The notes under the pieces were generated by a model. That model had not been told where the DNA came from, did not search any database, and saw only the letters and a list, made by a program, of their open reading frames with translations. Shown one piece after another: positions 19,756-28,153 of a stretch of DNA of 64,000 bases (positions are counted from its first letter, which is position 1; the number at the start of each line of letters is the position of its first letter). Made by a program: the position numbers and the translations under genes. Source of the stretch: Agrobacterium leguminum (GTDB lineage: Bacteria > Pseudomonadota > Alphaproteobacteria > Rhizobiales > Rhizobiaceae); contig NZ_JADQWB010000009.1 in assembly GCF_015704895.1 (NCBI RefSeq), forward strand, positions 1-64,000, given 5' to 3'.

Positions 19756-20898
19756 TTACAGGAAATAACGCACCCTGAGCGGCAACAGCGCCGCGCCGAG
19801 AGCCGAGGGATCGCCCTTAGCCTCGCCGAGAACCAGCTTCGCCTCCTTTGGCCCGACACCATAACGATGTTCGCGCCGGGAGGGCATGTGCGCGCGTTCG
19901 ATCATCATCTGGCCCAGCGCACGCGGCAATTGCCCGCCAAAGACGATGGCCTGCGGATCGAGAACCGCGATCAGGCTCGCCACCAGCCTGTCCACCTGCG
20001 GCATCGTCTCGGCGAGCCACTCCTCGACGCCCGGCCATGCGGGGTCGAATTGCTGATAGAGCGCTTCGATGGAATGGATGTCGACGCCGTTTTTCTGGAG
20101 CGTGGCGATCAGATATTGCAGGGCCGGGCGTTTGGGCGATTCATCCGGGCTGTATATGCCGCTGAATTCGCCGGCATTGCCATGAAAGCCGTGAAACGGC
20201 TGGCCACCGAGGATCAACCCGCCGCCGAAACCGTAATTGAAGGACAGATAAGCGAAGGTCTGGCACCAGGAGCCGACACCGCGAAGGCTTTCACCGATTG
20301 CGCCGGTGGTGGCATTGTTCTCCAGCCAGACCGGCAGCCGGAACCTCTCTTCGAGGATCGGCTTCAGGTCCATCAGCGACCAGTCGCGCAGGGGCTCCGG
20401 CGCATTGAAGGCGCGGTCCTCAGACACGAAGAAGCCGGACATGGAAAAACCGAGGCCAAGCAGGCGCTCGCGCGGGATGCGATGTTCCGAGAGCAGCCTG
20501 TCGAGGGCCAGAGACAAAGCGACAAGCGTCTCCTCCCGGTCCTCCGGAAGCATCTTCAGTTTTTCCTCAACAATCACGTCGCAGCGAAAATCGGCGATGC
20601 AGATCACCACGGAATCTGTGTTGATGGAAATGCCGAGCGAATAGGCCGCTTCCGGCACCAGTTCGATGGTGGGGCTCGGCTGGCCGCGCGTGCCCTTGAG
20701 CGGCGCCCCGGTTTGCAGAAGCCCGCGCTCCAGCAGGCCTTCGATCAGCCGGTGCACGGATTGCTGGGTCAGGTTGGTGTGGCCGGTGATCGATGCGCGG
20801 GCGATGGGGCCGTGGCGGCGGATGATATCGAGAACGAGGCGCTCATTCTCGCTGGCAAGCGGCTGGCGGTCGAAAATCTGGGGCGGGGTCTGATCCAT
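19756..20898 (-). CDS. ROK family transcriptional repressor
   Basis: A 380-residue regulator. An N-terminal winged helix (NERLVLDIIRRHGPIARASI and QQSVHRLIEGLLERGLLQ) is joined to a ROK sugar-kinase-like domain with NYGFGGGLILGGQPFHGFHG and GNAGEFSG. The zinc-binding CxCGxxGC motif of many ROK proteins is absent. ATG 20898 has AGAG at eight bases; an ATG at 20904 is too close to it. A palindrome at 20989-21003 between this gene and the divergent phosphodiesterase gene may be its operator. Confidence 0.9.
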   Translation of the reverse strand: MDQTPPQIFDRQPLASENERLVLDIIRRHGPIARASITGHTNLTQQSVHRLIEGLLERGLLQTGAPLKGTRGQPSPTIELVPEAAYSLGISINTDSVVICIADFRCDVIVEEKLKMLPEDREETLVALSLALDRLLSEHRIPRERLLGLGFSMSGFFVSEDRAFNAPEPLRDWSLMDLKPILEERFRLPVWLENNATTGAIGESLRGVGSWCQTFAYLSFNYGFGGGLILGGQPFHGFHGNAGEFSGIYSPDESPKRPALQYLIATLQKNGVDIHSIEALYQQFDPAWPGVEEWLAETMPQVDRLVASLIAVLDPQAIVFGGQLPRALGQMMIERAHMPSRREHRYGVGPKEAKLVLGEAKGDPSALGAALLPLRVRYFL

Positions 20899-20988
20899 GG
20901 TCATCGCTCTGGATAATGGCTGTGCGGGGCGGCGGCAATGCGAACCGCCATGGCTGACATAACTTTTCATGGATCCTGTTATAAATAT

Positions 20989-21003
20989 TACACTATGAGT
21001 GTA
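20989..21003. promoter_or_regulatory. Candidate operator in ROK/phosphodiesterase divergent region
   Basis: TACACT-ATG-AGTGTA, a 15-bp palindrome with exact 6-base arms in an AT-rich stretch, 90 bases upstream of the ROK start and 113 bases upstream of the phosphodiesterase start. It suits control of both genes by the ROK protein. Confidence 0.5.
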
Positions 21004-21116
21004 TTAAATCCAGACGGTCAACAACCGGTTCGCAGGAGTCGCCTCGGCCGCGGGCACGGGGAAAGTCTGACCCCGGCAACCAGCGCCGGTAAACACAACG
21101 TCTGAAAGCGAAAATC

Positions 21117-22013
21117 ATGCATCAAACCCTTGCCGCCTCCCGAAATACCTCCAGCCCCTGCAATGTCCTTGCGCTCTGCTCGCGCGACAATCCGGCCATC
21201 CTGACCGTTGCCCATCGCGGTTTCTGGACCGCCACCGCCGAAAATTCGCTGGCTTCCGTCCGTGCCGCGGTTGCGGCGGGGGTAGAGATGATCGAGATCG
21301 ACACGCAGGCGACGGCCGATGGCCGGCTGGTCGTCATTCACGACGGGACACTCGACCGCACGACGACGGGGAAGGGCATCGTGAATGCGCTGCCCTTCGA
21401 GGTGGTCCGCGCCGCGAGATTGAAGGCCGGCGCGGGTGGCGATGCGGCTGACGTGACCGATGAATGTGTGCCGACGCTGGAAGAATTGCTGGAGGAGGCG
21501 CGCGGCAGGATCGCCGTCAATATCGACACCAAATTCGCCCGCGATCTGCCGCTGGTCATGGAAACCGTGTTGCGGCTCGGTATTCAGGATCAGGTGCTGG
21601 TGAAGACCGATATCGACCCGGAAGCCGCCCGTTTCGAGGTGCTGGATGCGCACTGGTTCGGCAAGATCCCGCATATGCCGATGTTCCCGGTGCGGAAGGG
21701 CAAGTTTGCGGAGGATTTGCGCCGTATCGAGGCGTTACGTGCGCCGATGATCGAGGTGAAATTCACCGATATAGCCGATCTGGCTGAAGGTCGTGCCGAA
21801 ATGGAGCGCCAGAACATCCGTCTCTGGATCAACACGCTCGACGTCGCCCATTGCCTGGATTTCAACGACACGCGCGCGCTGGCGGACCCTGAAGCCGTGT
21901 GGGGCGCTCTCGCCGAGGCCGGCGTCGGAGCGATCCAGACGGATGAGGTCGAAGCTTTCACCGGCTGGCTGAAGACGGGCCCCGGCGCGACGGGTAGAGC
22001 ATGGGCAAGATGA
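21117..22013 (+). CDS. Glycerophosphodiester phosphodiesterase family protein
   Basis: A 298-residue GDPD-type TIM barrel. The two catalytic His lie in VAHRGFW and VIHDGTLDRTTTGKG, and the metal-binding acids in AENS and MIEIDTQATADGR. The family cleaves glycerophosphodiesters to glycerol-3-phosphate and an alcohol; sugar-linked substrates such as agrocinopine-type phosphodiesters are also known for relatives. No signal peptide is clear. It is divergent from the ROK repressor, which suggests sugar-related control. The ribosome site before ATG 21117 is weak, so the start could be further in. Confidence 0.88.
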   Translation: MHQTLAASRNTSSPCNVLALCSRDNPAILTVAHRGFWTATAENSLASVRAAVAAGVEMIEIDTQATADGRLVVIHDGTLDRTTTGKGIVNALPFEVVRAARLKAGAGGDAADVTDECVPTLEELLEEARGRIAVNIDTKFARDLPLVMETVLRLGIQDQVLVKTDIDPEAARFEVLDAHWFGKIPHMPMFPVRKGKFAEDLRRIEALRAPMIEVKFTDIADLAEGRAEMERQNIRLWINTLDVAHCLDFNDTRALADPEAVWGALAEAGVGAIQTDEVEAFTGWLKTGPGATGRAWAR

Positions 22014-22055
22014 GCAAGCGTCTCGAAGCGCCGTCGCCATCGTCATGGTAAAGTC

Positions 22056-22085
22056 GATGGCAGATGTGTTGAAGCATCTGCCATC
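22056..22085. terminator. Hairpin between convergent genes
   Basis: Eleven-base arms GATGGCAGATG and CATCTGCCATC with an 8-base loop, between the phosphodiesterase gene and the convergent SDR gene. No T-run is present, so it is a terminator by position rather than by full pattern. Confidence 0.6.
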
Positions 22086-22146
22086 TGCATATCAGCCGGC
22101 TGAAACGCCGCAACCGAGCAATGTCCGGTCAGGCCGCTATCGGTCG

Positions 22147-22896
22147 TCAGTTCGCCCGAGACAGAGCAATTGCATCAGGACCTGCGGGAAAACGAAGCTG
22201 GCCGGATACGTCGTGGACGGCGCTCCAGATCGCTTCGGCAACATCGTCTTCGCTGGTCGTCATGGCCGGTTTGGCGAAGCCTTCAAGGATTGGTCCCGCG
22301 AAGTCCATGTAGTCTTCCGGCAGGAGCTGCTCCAGCGGCAGGATGGCGTTTGTCGTGAAGCGGGTGGTCGGGGCATAGCCCGGTTCCACCAGCTTCACCC
22401 GGATGTTGAAATGACCGAGTTCATGCGCGAGCGAACCGGAGAAACCTTGAATTGCCTGCTTGCTGGCGGTGTAGGCGGCGGCGAGCGGGAAGGAGGCGAG
22501 CGTGGCGCTGGAAGTGACGTTGATGATCGTGCCGGATCGGCGCTTTCGCATCTGCGGGATTATCGCCTGCGTCATTGCCATCACACCGAAGCTGTTGGTG
22601 TCGAAGATCGTGCGGATTGCCGACATGGGTGTCGCTTCAAAAGCGCCGACCATGCCGATGCCGGCATTGTTGACCAGCACGTCGACCGGACCTGCCGCAT
22701 CGATCAGCGCCGCGATGCTTTGTTCGTCCGTCACATCCAGCGGCAGGACGCGCAACCGCTCAGTGTCGCCAACGAAGCGGTTGGGATCCGGATGCCGCAT
22801 GGTCGCAACGACATTCCAGCCGCGCGAAAGGAAGAATTCGGCGGTTGCCTTGCCATAGCCCGATGAGGTGCCGGTGATGAGGATCGTTCTGGTCAT
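22147..22896 (-). CDS. SDR family oxidoreductase
   Basis: A 249-residue classical short-chain dehydrogenase. The NAD(P) motif is TGTSSGYGKA, the structural motif NNAG, and the catalytic Ser-Tyr-Lys lies in NVTSS and YTASK. ATG 22896 is six bases from GGAG; in-frame ATGs at 22899 and 22908 are less well placed. It is divergent from an AraC regulator, so it is probably induced by that regulator. The substrate is not visible. Confidence 0.92.
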   Translation of the reverse strand: MTRTILITGTSSGYGKATAEFFLSRGWNVVATMRHPDPNRFVGDTERLRVLPLDVTDEQSIAALIDAAGPVDVLVNNAGIGMVGAFEATPMSAIRTIFDTNSFGVMAMTQAIIPQMRKRRSGTIINVTSSATLASFPLAAAYTASKQAIQGFSGSLAHELGHFNIRVKLVEPGYAPTTRFTTNAILPLEQLLPEDYMDFAGPILEGFAKPAMTTSEDDVAEAIWSAVHDVSGQLRFPAGPDAIALSRAN

Positions 22897-22991
22897 CATA
22901 ATCTCCATTGTTCGATATGACCGGAGATAGACGACCTGTTCTGGATGATATATGCTCTTAACTCCGTAATTTATTATTGATCGTCCAGACA

Positions 22992-23900
22992 ATGGATCCT
23001 CTTAGCGATATCATCGATCTTTTGCGGCCGAGCGCCGCCGTTTCGAAGCCGATTTCCGGACGAGGCCGATGGGGCGTGCGTTATCGCGCCTATGACGCCC
23101 CGGGTTTTGCCGTGGTGCTGGCCGGTGCGGCGTGGGTCATGATCGATGGCCGGGAACCGCTGCGGCTGGCGCGTGGCGATTTTCTGCTTTTGCCCTCCAC
23201 GCCCGCCTTTTCGCTTTGCAGCGATACCGACGTCGACTGCATTCCGGTCGAGCCGCAAGACCAGGCGGTGCGGCATGGGGAACAGCAAGGGGAACCCGAT
23301 TTCGTTGCGCTCGGAGGAAGTTTCACGTTCGAGCGGGTCAATGCGGCGCTGCTGCTTTCGTTGATGCCCGAGCTGATCCATGTGCCGGCGGGTGAGGGCG
23401 GAGCATCCCGGCTGGCGCGTCTGATCGAATTGCTGGCGGAAGAATGCGTGCGTGAGGATGCGGGCAAGGAACTGATCATCCGGCGTATGCTGGAGGTTTT
23501 GCTGGTCGAAGTGCTGCGTCGGCCGAATGCGGGCAACGAGGCAATTCCGGCGGGACTGGTGAAGGGAATGCGTTTGCCGGGGCTTGCCCGCGCATTGTCC
23601 GCCATGCACGCCAATATCCGCGCGAACTGGACCGTGGCCGAACTGGCCGGCATCGCCGGCATGTCGCGCTCGGCCTTCGCGGCGCGTTTTAATGAAATGC
23701 TCGGCTGCGCGCCGATTGAATATCTGGCCCGCTGGCGGATGGCGCTCGCCAGGGACGCGCTGATGCGCGGGGTGAAGTCGCTCGACGATATTGCGGATGA
23801 GATCGGTTATGAATCCGCCAGCGCATTCAGCACCGCTTTCCGCAGGAGAACGGGTGTCGCTCCGGGCAGCTTTGCCCGTGCGAACAGCGACAGGCACTGA
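22992..23900 (+). CDS. AraC family transcriptional regulator
   Basis: A 302-residue regulator with an N-terminal cupin ligand domain (GRGRWGVRYRAYDAPGFAVV; GDFLLLPSTPAFSL) and a C-terminal pair of helix-turn-helices (WTVAELAGIAGMSRSAFAAR; SLDDIADEIGYESASAFSTA). The layout matches the AraC subgroup with a cupin_6 domain that often controls a divergent oxidoreductase. ATG 22992 is chosen over the TTG at 22977. It shares a ~95-base promoter region with the SDR gene. Confidence 0.93.
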   Translation: MDPLSDIIDLLRPSAAVSKPISGRGRWGVRYRAYDAPGFAVVLAGAAWVMIDGREPLRLARGDFLLLPSTPAFSLCSDTDVDCIPVEPQDQAVRHGEQQGEPDFVALGGSFTFERVNAALLLSLMPELIHVPAGEGGASRLARLIELLAEECVREDAGKELIIRRMLEVLLVEVLRRPNAGNEAIPAGLVKGMRLPGLARALSAMHANIRANWTVAELAGIAGMSRSAFAARFNEMLGCAPIEYLARWRMALARDALMRGVKSLDDIADEIGYESASAFSTAFRRRTGVAPGSFARANSDRH

Positions 23901-23960
23901 CTGCGCGGATTTTCTCCAGCCGTGCCGGTCACGACGGCGGCGGGAGCCTTTTCCGACCAT

Positions 23961-24530
23961 CTAGAGGGAGTGACGTTGATCCGTGCCGGTATAGGCGCGT
24001 TCGCTCCAGAGCAGGGCTTTGCGCAGCCGATCCGACATTGCTTCGGTTATGGCGCCCACGAACAGAATATGGTCTGCGGCATCGATGGAACCGACAAGTT
24101 CGCAGTCCATGGACAGAAGCGCATCGGCAAGTCTGGGGCTTCCTGACGGCCAGGCATCCCAGTTTCCGATGCTGAACCGGTCCGGGTGATTTCCCTTGCC
24201 CGCAAAGACATCGGCAATCTCCTCCTGTCCTCTGGCCAGTGCCGCAACGGAGAAGCGTCGGCTCGCTGCGATGAGATCGACCATGCGGCTGCTGGCGTCG
24301 ATGGAGATCATCAGAAGCGGTGGTTCTGCGCTGAGCGGCATGAAGGAGGTGATTGTGCGCCCAACCCGCTCTCCGGCGTGGCAGGCCGCGGCCACCGCCA
24401 CGGTGAAGGTTAGGCCGGCCATTGAATCCTTGAATTCACGCGGGGAGATCATCGGAGAGGCGCAAGCTTTCAGCGGAACATGCGCGTGATTGACCACACC
24501 GCCATCGATCAGCCTGAGATTATGAGACAT
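23961..24530 (-). CDS. Flavin reductase-like, FMN-binding protein
   Basis: A 189-residue protein of the flavin reductase (DIM6/NTAB) family. The FMN-binding region reads GLTFTVAVAAACHAGERVGR, TITSF and PLSAEPPLLMISIDASSRM. Such proteins reduce free flavin with NAD(P)H. It is the third gene of the sodB-fdxA operon, 11 bases after the ferredoxin, so it may supply electrons in superoxide stress, for example to keep SoxR or iron-sulfur proteins reduced. That role is inference. The ribosome site is weak. Confidence 0.85.
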   Translation of the reverse strand: MSHNLRLIDGGVVNHAHVPLKACASPMISPREFKDSMAGLTFTVAVAAACHAGERVGRTITSFMPLSAEPPLLMISIDASSRMVDLIAASRRFSVAALARGQEEIADVFAGKGNHPDRFSIGNWDAWPSGSPRLADALLSMDCELVGSIDAADHILFVGAITEAMSDRLRKALLWSERAYTGTDQRHSL

Positions 24531-24541
24531 GATGTGCCGGG

Positions 24542-24877
24542 CTAACCGCCCGCTCCCGGATTTTTCGAAAAAATGGACATCTTCGCCACAGCGCCATTCA
24601 TGATGTCGGCATCGTCAGGCGGTGACTTTTTCTGGTGTACTCTTGGCCAGATGCCGGAATAGTGGCGATTGAGCTCGAGCCAGACATGCAGTCCCGCTTC
24701 GGTATCCGGCCGGATCGCGGCGGCGGGACATTCGCCCTCGCAAATCCCGCAGTCGATACATTGATCGGGGTGAATGACGAGCATGTTCTCGCCTTCATAA
24801 AAACATTCGACCGGACAGACTTCCACGCAGTCCATATATTTGCAGGCGATGCAGTTTTCGGTGACGACATAGGGCAT
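24542..24877 (-). CDS. fdxA: Seven-iron ferredoxin (FdxA type)
   Basis: A 111-residue ferredoxin. The first cluster set is [18 protein letters not shown], with CxxC-x4-C-x3-CP spacing that fits a 3Fe-4S plus 4Fe-4S protein, and the second is [12 protein letters not shown]. The C-terminal extension ([15 protein letters not shown]) matches the alphaproteobacterial FdxA family. ATG 24877 gives the standard MPYVVTENC start. It is encoded between sodB and the flavin reductase under what looks like one SoxR-type promoter. Confidence 0.93.
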   Translation of the reverse strand: MPYVVTENCIACKYMDCVEVCPVECFYEGENMLVIHPDQCIDCGICEGECPAAAIRPDTEAGLHVWLELNRHYSGIWPRVHQKKSPPDDADIMNGAVAKMSIFSKNPGAGG

Positions 24878-24980
24878 GAGACGCTCGAAGGGAGTTGCAG
24901 CCGGACGGCGGCTGTCCGGCTGCGCCTGATCCGGCCGGCCGCCCAGGGAAGCGGGACCGGCCGGATCGGTGGGGCTCAAA

Positions 24981-25580
24981 TCAAAGGCGGGCGGCGACCG
25001 CCTGCCAGTTCACCAGATTGTCGAGGAAGTTTTCGAGGTAAGCGGGGCGCTTGTTGCGGAAATCGATGTAATAGCTGTGTTCCCACACATCGCAGCCAAG
25101 AAGCGCCTTCTGCCCGAAGCAGAGCGGATTGACCCCGTTTTCGGTGCGCGTGATCTTCAGCGAACCGTCGGTATCCACCACCAGCCACGCCCAGCCCGAA
25201 CCGAACTGGGAGGCGCCGGAGAGGGCGAAATTCTGCTTGAACAGCGCGACCGAGCCGAAGGACTGCGTCAGCGCATCTTCCAGCGACTTGGGGATCGCGT
25301 GATTTTCCGGCCCCATGATTTCCCAGAAGAGATTGTGGTTCCAGTGCTGGGAGGCATTGTTGAAGATGCCGGATTGCGCCACCGCACCCTTCTCATAGGT
25401 GCCCCGGACGATCTCTTCGAGGCTCCTGTTTTCCCATTCGGTGCCGACGATCGCCTTGTTGAGATTATCGACATAGGCCTTGTGGTGAAGATCGTGATGG
25501 AACTTCAGCGTCTCCTCGGACATGCCCGAGGGGGCGAGCGCATCATGGGCATAGGGGAGGTCGGGAAGCTGGAAAGCCAT
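24981..25580 (-). CDS. sodB: Iron superoxide dismutase
   Basis: A 199-residue Fe/Mn-family SOD. Metal ligands are in [25 protein letters not shown] and [11 protein letters not shown]. The Gln in NASQHWNH is the placement seen in iron-type enzymes. No signal peptide, so it is cytoplasmic. ATG 25580 has AAGGA at six bases. First gene of an operon with fdxA and the flavin reductase. The promoter has the 19-bp spacing and palindrome of SoxR targets. From memory, one of the Agrobacterium iron SODs is reported as SoxR-inducible, which fits. Confidence 0.95.
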   Translation of the reverse strand: MAFQLPDLPYAHDALAPSGMSEETLKFHHDLHHKAYVDNLNKAIVGTEWENRSLEEIVRGTYEKGAVAQSGIFNNASQHWNHNLFWEIMGPENHAIPKSLEDALTQSFGSVALFKQNFALSGASQFGSGWAWLVVDTDGSLKITRTENGVNPLCFGQKALLGCDVWEHSYYIDFRNKRPAYLENFLDNLVNWQAVAARL

Positions 25581-25647
25581 GGGGTATCCTTTGTCAACTG
25601 TTCGCTCAAGAGCATGGAAAGAGCCTTGCGAAAACAAGGTGACAGTA

Positions 25648-25678
25648 CTTCTAGGACCTCAACCATGGTTCAGGTCAA
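25648..25678 (-). promoter_or_regulatory. SoxR-type promoter of the sodB operon
   Basis: On the minus strand a -35 box TTGACC (25678-25673) and a -10 box TAGAAG (25653-25648) are 19 bases apart, the over-long spacer typical of MerR-family promoters. The spacer holds CCTGAACCATGGTTGAGG, which differs from the usual SoxR box (CCTCAAGTTAACTTGAGG) mainly at the centre and one left-arm base. Within the near-palindrome at 25655-25676 only one base pair fails. Confidence 0.8.
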
Positions 25679-25912
25679 GAGGTTTTTTTAAGAGCGAAGG
25701 AACCGCAATCGGATGCCGGATTTGTCTCGCGATCCGCCGGAAAGCGGCTCACATGGATTGCGATCTGACATCGCCGAAAGCTCGCTCGCCGCGCGATCGG
25801 CGTTCAATCTTTTTCCAAATGGTTCATCGAGCGGCCGCTCGTCGTTCGTTGTGGCCTTGACACAGTGACATCGCGGTCTAGACGGGTCAGGTGTTCATTT
25901 TGGAGTATAGAC
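25679..25912. other. Rest of the sodB/BASS intergenic region
   Basis: The intergenic region 25581-25912 is 332 bases. Apart from the SoxR-type promoter near its left end, I see only the GGAG ribosome site of the BASS gene (25902-25905). No further gene or clear promoter was recognised. Confidence 0.5.
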
Positions 25913-26863
25913 ATGAAAACACTGGCAGCCGTTTCGGCTTTTGTAGGCAAGACCTTTGCCGCCTGGGTCATCCTGTTCGCCGTGCTCGGCTTCTTTTTTC
26001 CGGATACGTTCAAGCAGATTGCGCCGTGGATCGTCACGCTTCTGTCGATCATCATGTTCGGGATGGGGCTCACACTTTCGGTCGATGACTTCAGGGAGGT
26101 CGTCAAAAGGCCGTTCGATGTGACGATCGGCGTGCTCGGCCAGTTTCTCATCATGCCGCTTCTGGCGGTGCTGCTCACCCGCATCATTCCCATGCCGCCG
26201 GAAGTCGCGGCGGGCGTCATTCTGGTCGGCTGCTGCCCGGGCGGCACATCTTCCAATGTCATGACCTATCTCTCCAAGGGCGATGTCGCCTTGTCCGTCG
26301 CCTGCACCTCGGTAACCACGCTTGCCGCGCCGCTGGTGACGCCGTTCCTCGTCTGGCTGTTTGCGAGCCAGTTCCTGCCGGTTGACGGCTGGGCGATGTT
26401 CCTCAGCATCGTCAAGGTCGTTCTGGTTCCGCTCGCTCTCGGCGCCGCCCTGCAGAAGCTGCTGCCCGGTCTCGTCAAGACCGCCGTTCCGGCATTGCCG
26501 CTGGTAAGCGTCATCGGCATCGTCCTCATCGTTTCGGCGGTGGTGGGAGGATCCAAGGCGTCCATCGCCCAGTCCGGGCTGATGATTTTTGCCGTCGTCG
26601 TCCTGCATAACGGGCTTGGCTATCTCCTCGGTTACCTCGCGGCAAAGGCAACGGGCCTGTCGCTTGCCAAACGCAAGGCCATTGCGATTGAGGTCGGCAT
26701 GCAGAATTCGGGCCTTGGTGCGGCACTTGCCACGGCTTATTTCTCGCCTCTTGCCGCGGTTCCGAGCGCCATTTTCAGCGTCTGGCACAATATTTCCGGT
26801 GCAATCCTGGCGAACTGGTTTTCGGGCCGGGTGGACGCAGGCTCCGCCAACAAAACCGCCTGA
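25913..26863 (+). CDS. Bile acid:sodium symporter (BASS) family transporter
   Basis: A 316-residue membrane protein with about nine to ten segments. The sequences IIMFGMGLTLSVDDF, VGCCPGGTSSNVMTYLSKGD and IEVGMQNSGLGAALA are the conserved BASS motifs lining the substrate and sodium sites. Bacterial relatives carry organic acids such as pantoate or pyruvate rather than bile acids; the substrate here is unknown. ATG 25913 has GGAG at seven bases; the longer version from 25865 lacks support. A bidirectional terminator follows. Confidence 0.9.
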   Translation: MKTLAAVSAFVGKTFAAWVILFAVLGFFFPDTFKQIAPWIVTLLSIIMFGMGLTLSVDDFREVVKRPFDVTIGVLGQFLIMPLLAVLLTRIIPMPPEVAAGVILVGCCPGGTSSNVMTYLSKGDVALSVACTSVTTLAAPLVTPFLVWLFASQFLPVDGWAMFLSIVKVVLVPLALGAALQKLLPGLVKTAVPALPLVSVIGIVLIVSAVVGGSKASIAQSGLMIFAVVVLHNGLGYLLGYLAAKATGLSLAKRKAIAIEVGMQNSGLGAALATAYFSPLAAVPSAIFSVWHNISGAILANWFSGRVDAGSANKTA

Positions 26864-26875
26864 AGCTCCGCATTT

Positions 26876-26906
26876 GTCAGGCCGCCCGTCGTTCAGGCGG
26901 CCTGAC
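26876..26906. terminator. Bidirectional terminator
   Basis: Eleven-base arms GTCAGGCCGCC and GGCGGCCTGAC with a 9-base loop, exactly between the convergent BASS and aldo-keto reductase genes. Confidence 0.75.
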
Positions 26907-26912
26907 CCTGCC

Positions 26913-27968
26913 TTAGAACGGCATGGTCTGACGTGTTACGGCCGGTGGATTAAGCCGGGCAAAGCCCTCCTGGCGCTGATACGGGAAATGCGGATAGGGA
27001 GCAGTCGTCTCGCTGGCCTCGTCCAGCTTCGCTACCTGTGCGGACGTCAGTTCCCATCCCACGGCATCGAGGTTCTGGCGAAGCTGTTCCTCATTGCGCG
27101 CGCCGATGATGACTGTGGAGACAGTCGGGCGTCTGAGCAGCCAGTTGAGGGCGACCTGCGGCACCGTCCTGCCGGTTTCTTCCGCGACAGCGTCGAGCGC
27201 ATCGATGACGCGGTAGAGCTGTTCATCATTAACCGGCGGGCCGAAGCTGGTGGTCTCATGCAGGCGGCTACCTTCGGGCAGCGGCGTGCCGCGACGGATT
27301 TTTCCCGTCAACCGCCCCCAGCCAAGCGGGCTCCAGACCATTGCGCCAAGACCCTGATCCGCGCCGAGCGGCATCAGATCCCACTCGTAATCCCGGCCGA
27401 TCAGGGAATAATAGACCTGATTGACCACATAACGCGGCCAGCCATATCGATCCGCGACTGCAAGCGATTTCATGATCTGCCAGCCTGAAAAATTCGAGAC
27501 GCCGGTATATTGCACCTTGCCGGAGCGGACGAGCGTATCGAGCGTCGACAGCACTTCATCAACTGGCGTGAAGGCATCGAAGGCATGAAGCTGAAGGATG
27601 TCGATATAGTCGGTCTTTAGGCGGCGCAGGGCGTCATCCACCGCGCGCAGCAGCCGGAAGCGCGACGAGCCCGCCTCGTTCGGCCCGTCGCCCATCGGCA
27701 GGCTGGTCTTGGTTGAGATCAGAACGCTGTCGCGCCTTCCCTTGACGGCTTCGCCGAGCACGTCCTCCGATGCGCCATTGGAATAGACATCGGCGGTATC
27801 GAACAGGTTGACGCCGGCTTCCAGACAAATATCGATCAGGCGCCGGGCTTCCGTGGCGTCTGAACTGCCCCAGTTGCTGAAGAGCGGGCCGGAGCCGCCG
27901 AAGGTTCCGGTGCCGAAACTCAAGACCGGCACTTTCAGGCCGGATTGGCCAAGATGACGATATTCCAT
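26913..27968 (-). CDS. Aldo/keto reductase
   Basis: A 351-residue NADPH-dependent aldo-keto reductase. The catalytic Asp and Tyr lie in FDTADVYSNG, the Lys in LISTKTSLP and the His in ILQLHAFD. The cofactor region includes WLLRRPTVSTVIIGARNEEQ. ATG 27968 has AAGGA at suitable spacing. Divergent from a LysR regulator, which is probably its activator. The physiological substrate is unknown. Confidence 0.93.
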   Translation of the reverse strand: MEYRHLGQSGLKVPVLSFGTGTFGGSGPLFSNWGSSDATEARRLIDICLEAGVNLFDTADVYSNGASEDVLGEAVKGRRDSVLISTKTSLPMGDGPNEAGSSRFRLLRAVDDALRRLKTDYIDILQLHAFDAFTPVDEVLSTLDTLVRSGKVQYTGVSNFSGWQIMKSLAVADRYGWPRYVVNQVYYSLIGRDYEWDLMPLGADQGLGAMVWSPLGWGRLTGKIRRGTPLPEGSRLHETTSFGPPVNDEQLYRVIDALDAVAEETGRTVPQVALNWLLRRPTVSTVIIGARNEEQLRQNLDAVGWELTSAQVAKLDEASETTAPYPHFPYQRQEGFARLNPPAVTRQTMPF

Positions 27969-28153
27969 GGGGCGTTCCTTTGTTGCTTCGAAATGGTCGC
28001 GGGCGGAGCTCTGGCAGCGCCGCGCTCTGTCCATCCCGTCATGATCTGGCAGATGAAGATTGCGATGCGTTTCAATCGCCGCCTGAAGATAGACGCTCGC
28101 TCTTCAATGAAATAGAATGCCGAAAATACTATCACTTGTGAGATGAAGTCATC

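Noticed and set aside
23901..23960. Possible terminator between the AraC gene and the flavin reductase gene
   Set aside because: No stem of convincing length was found in the 60-base gap.
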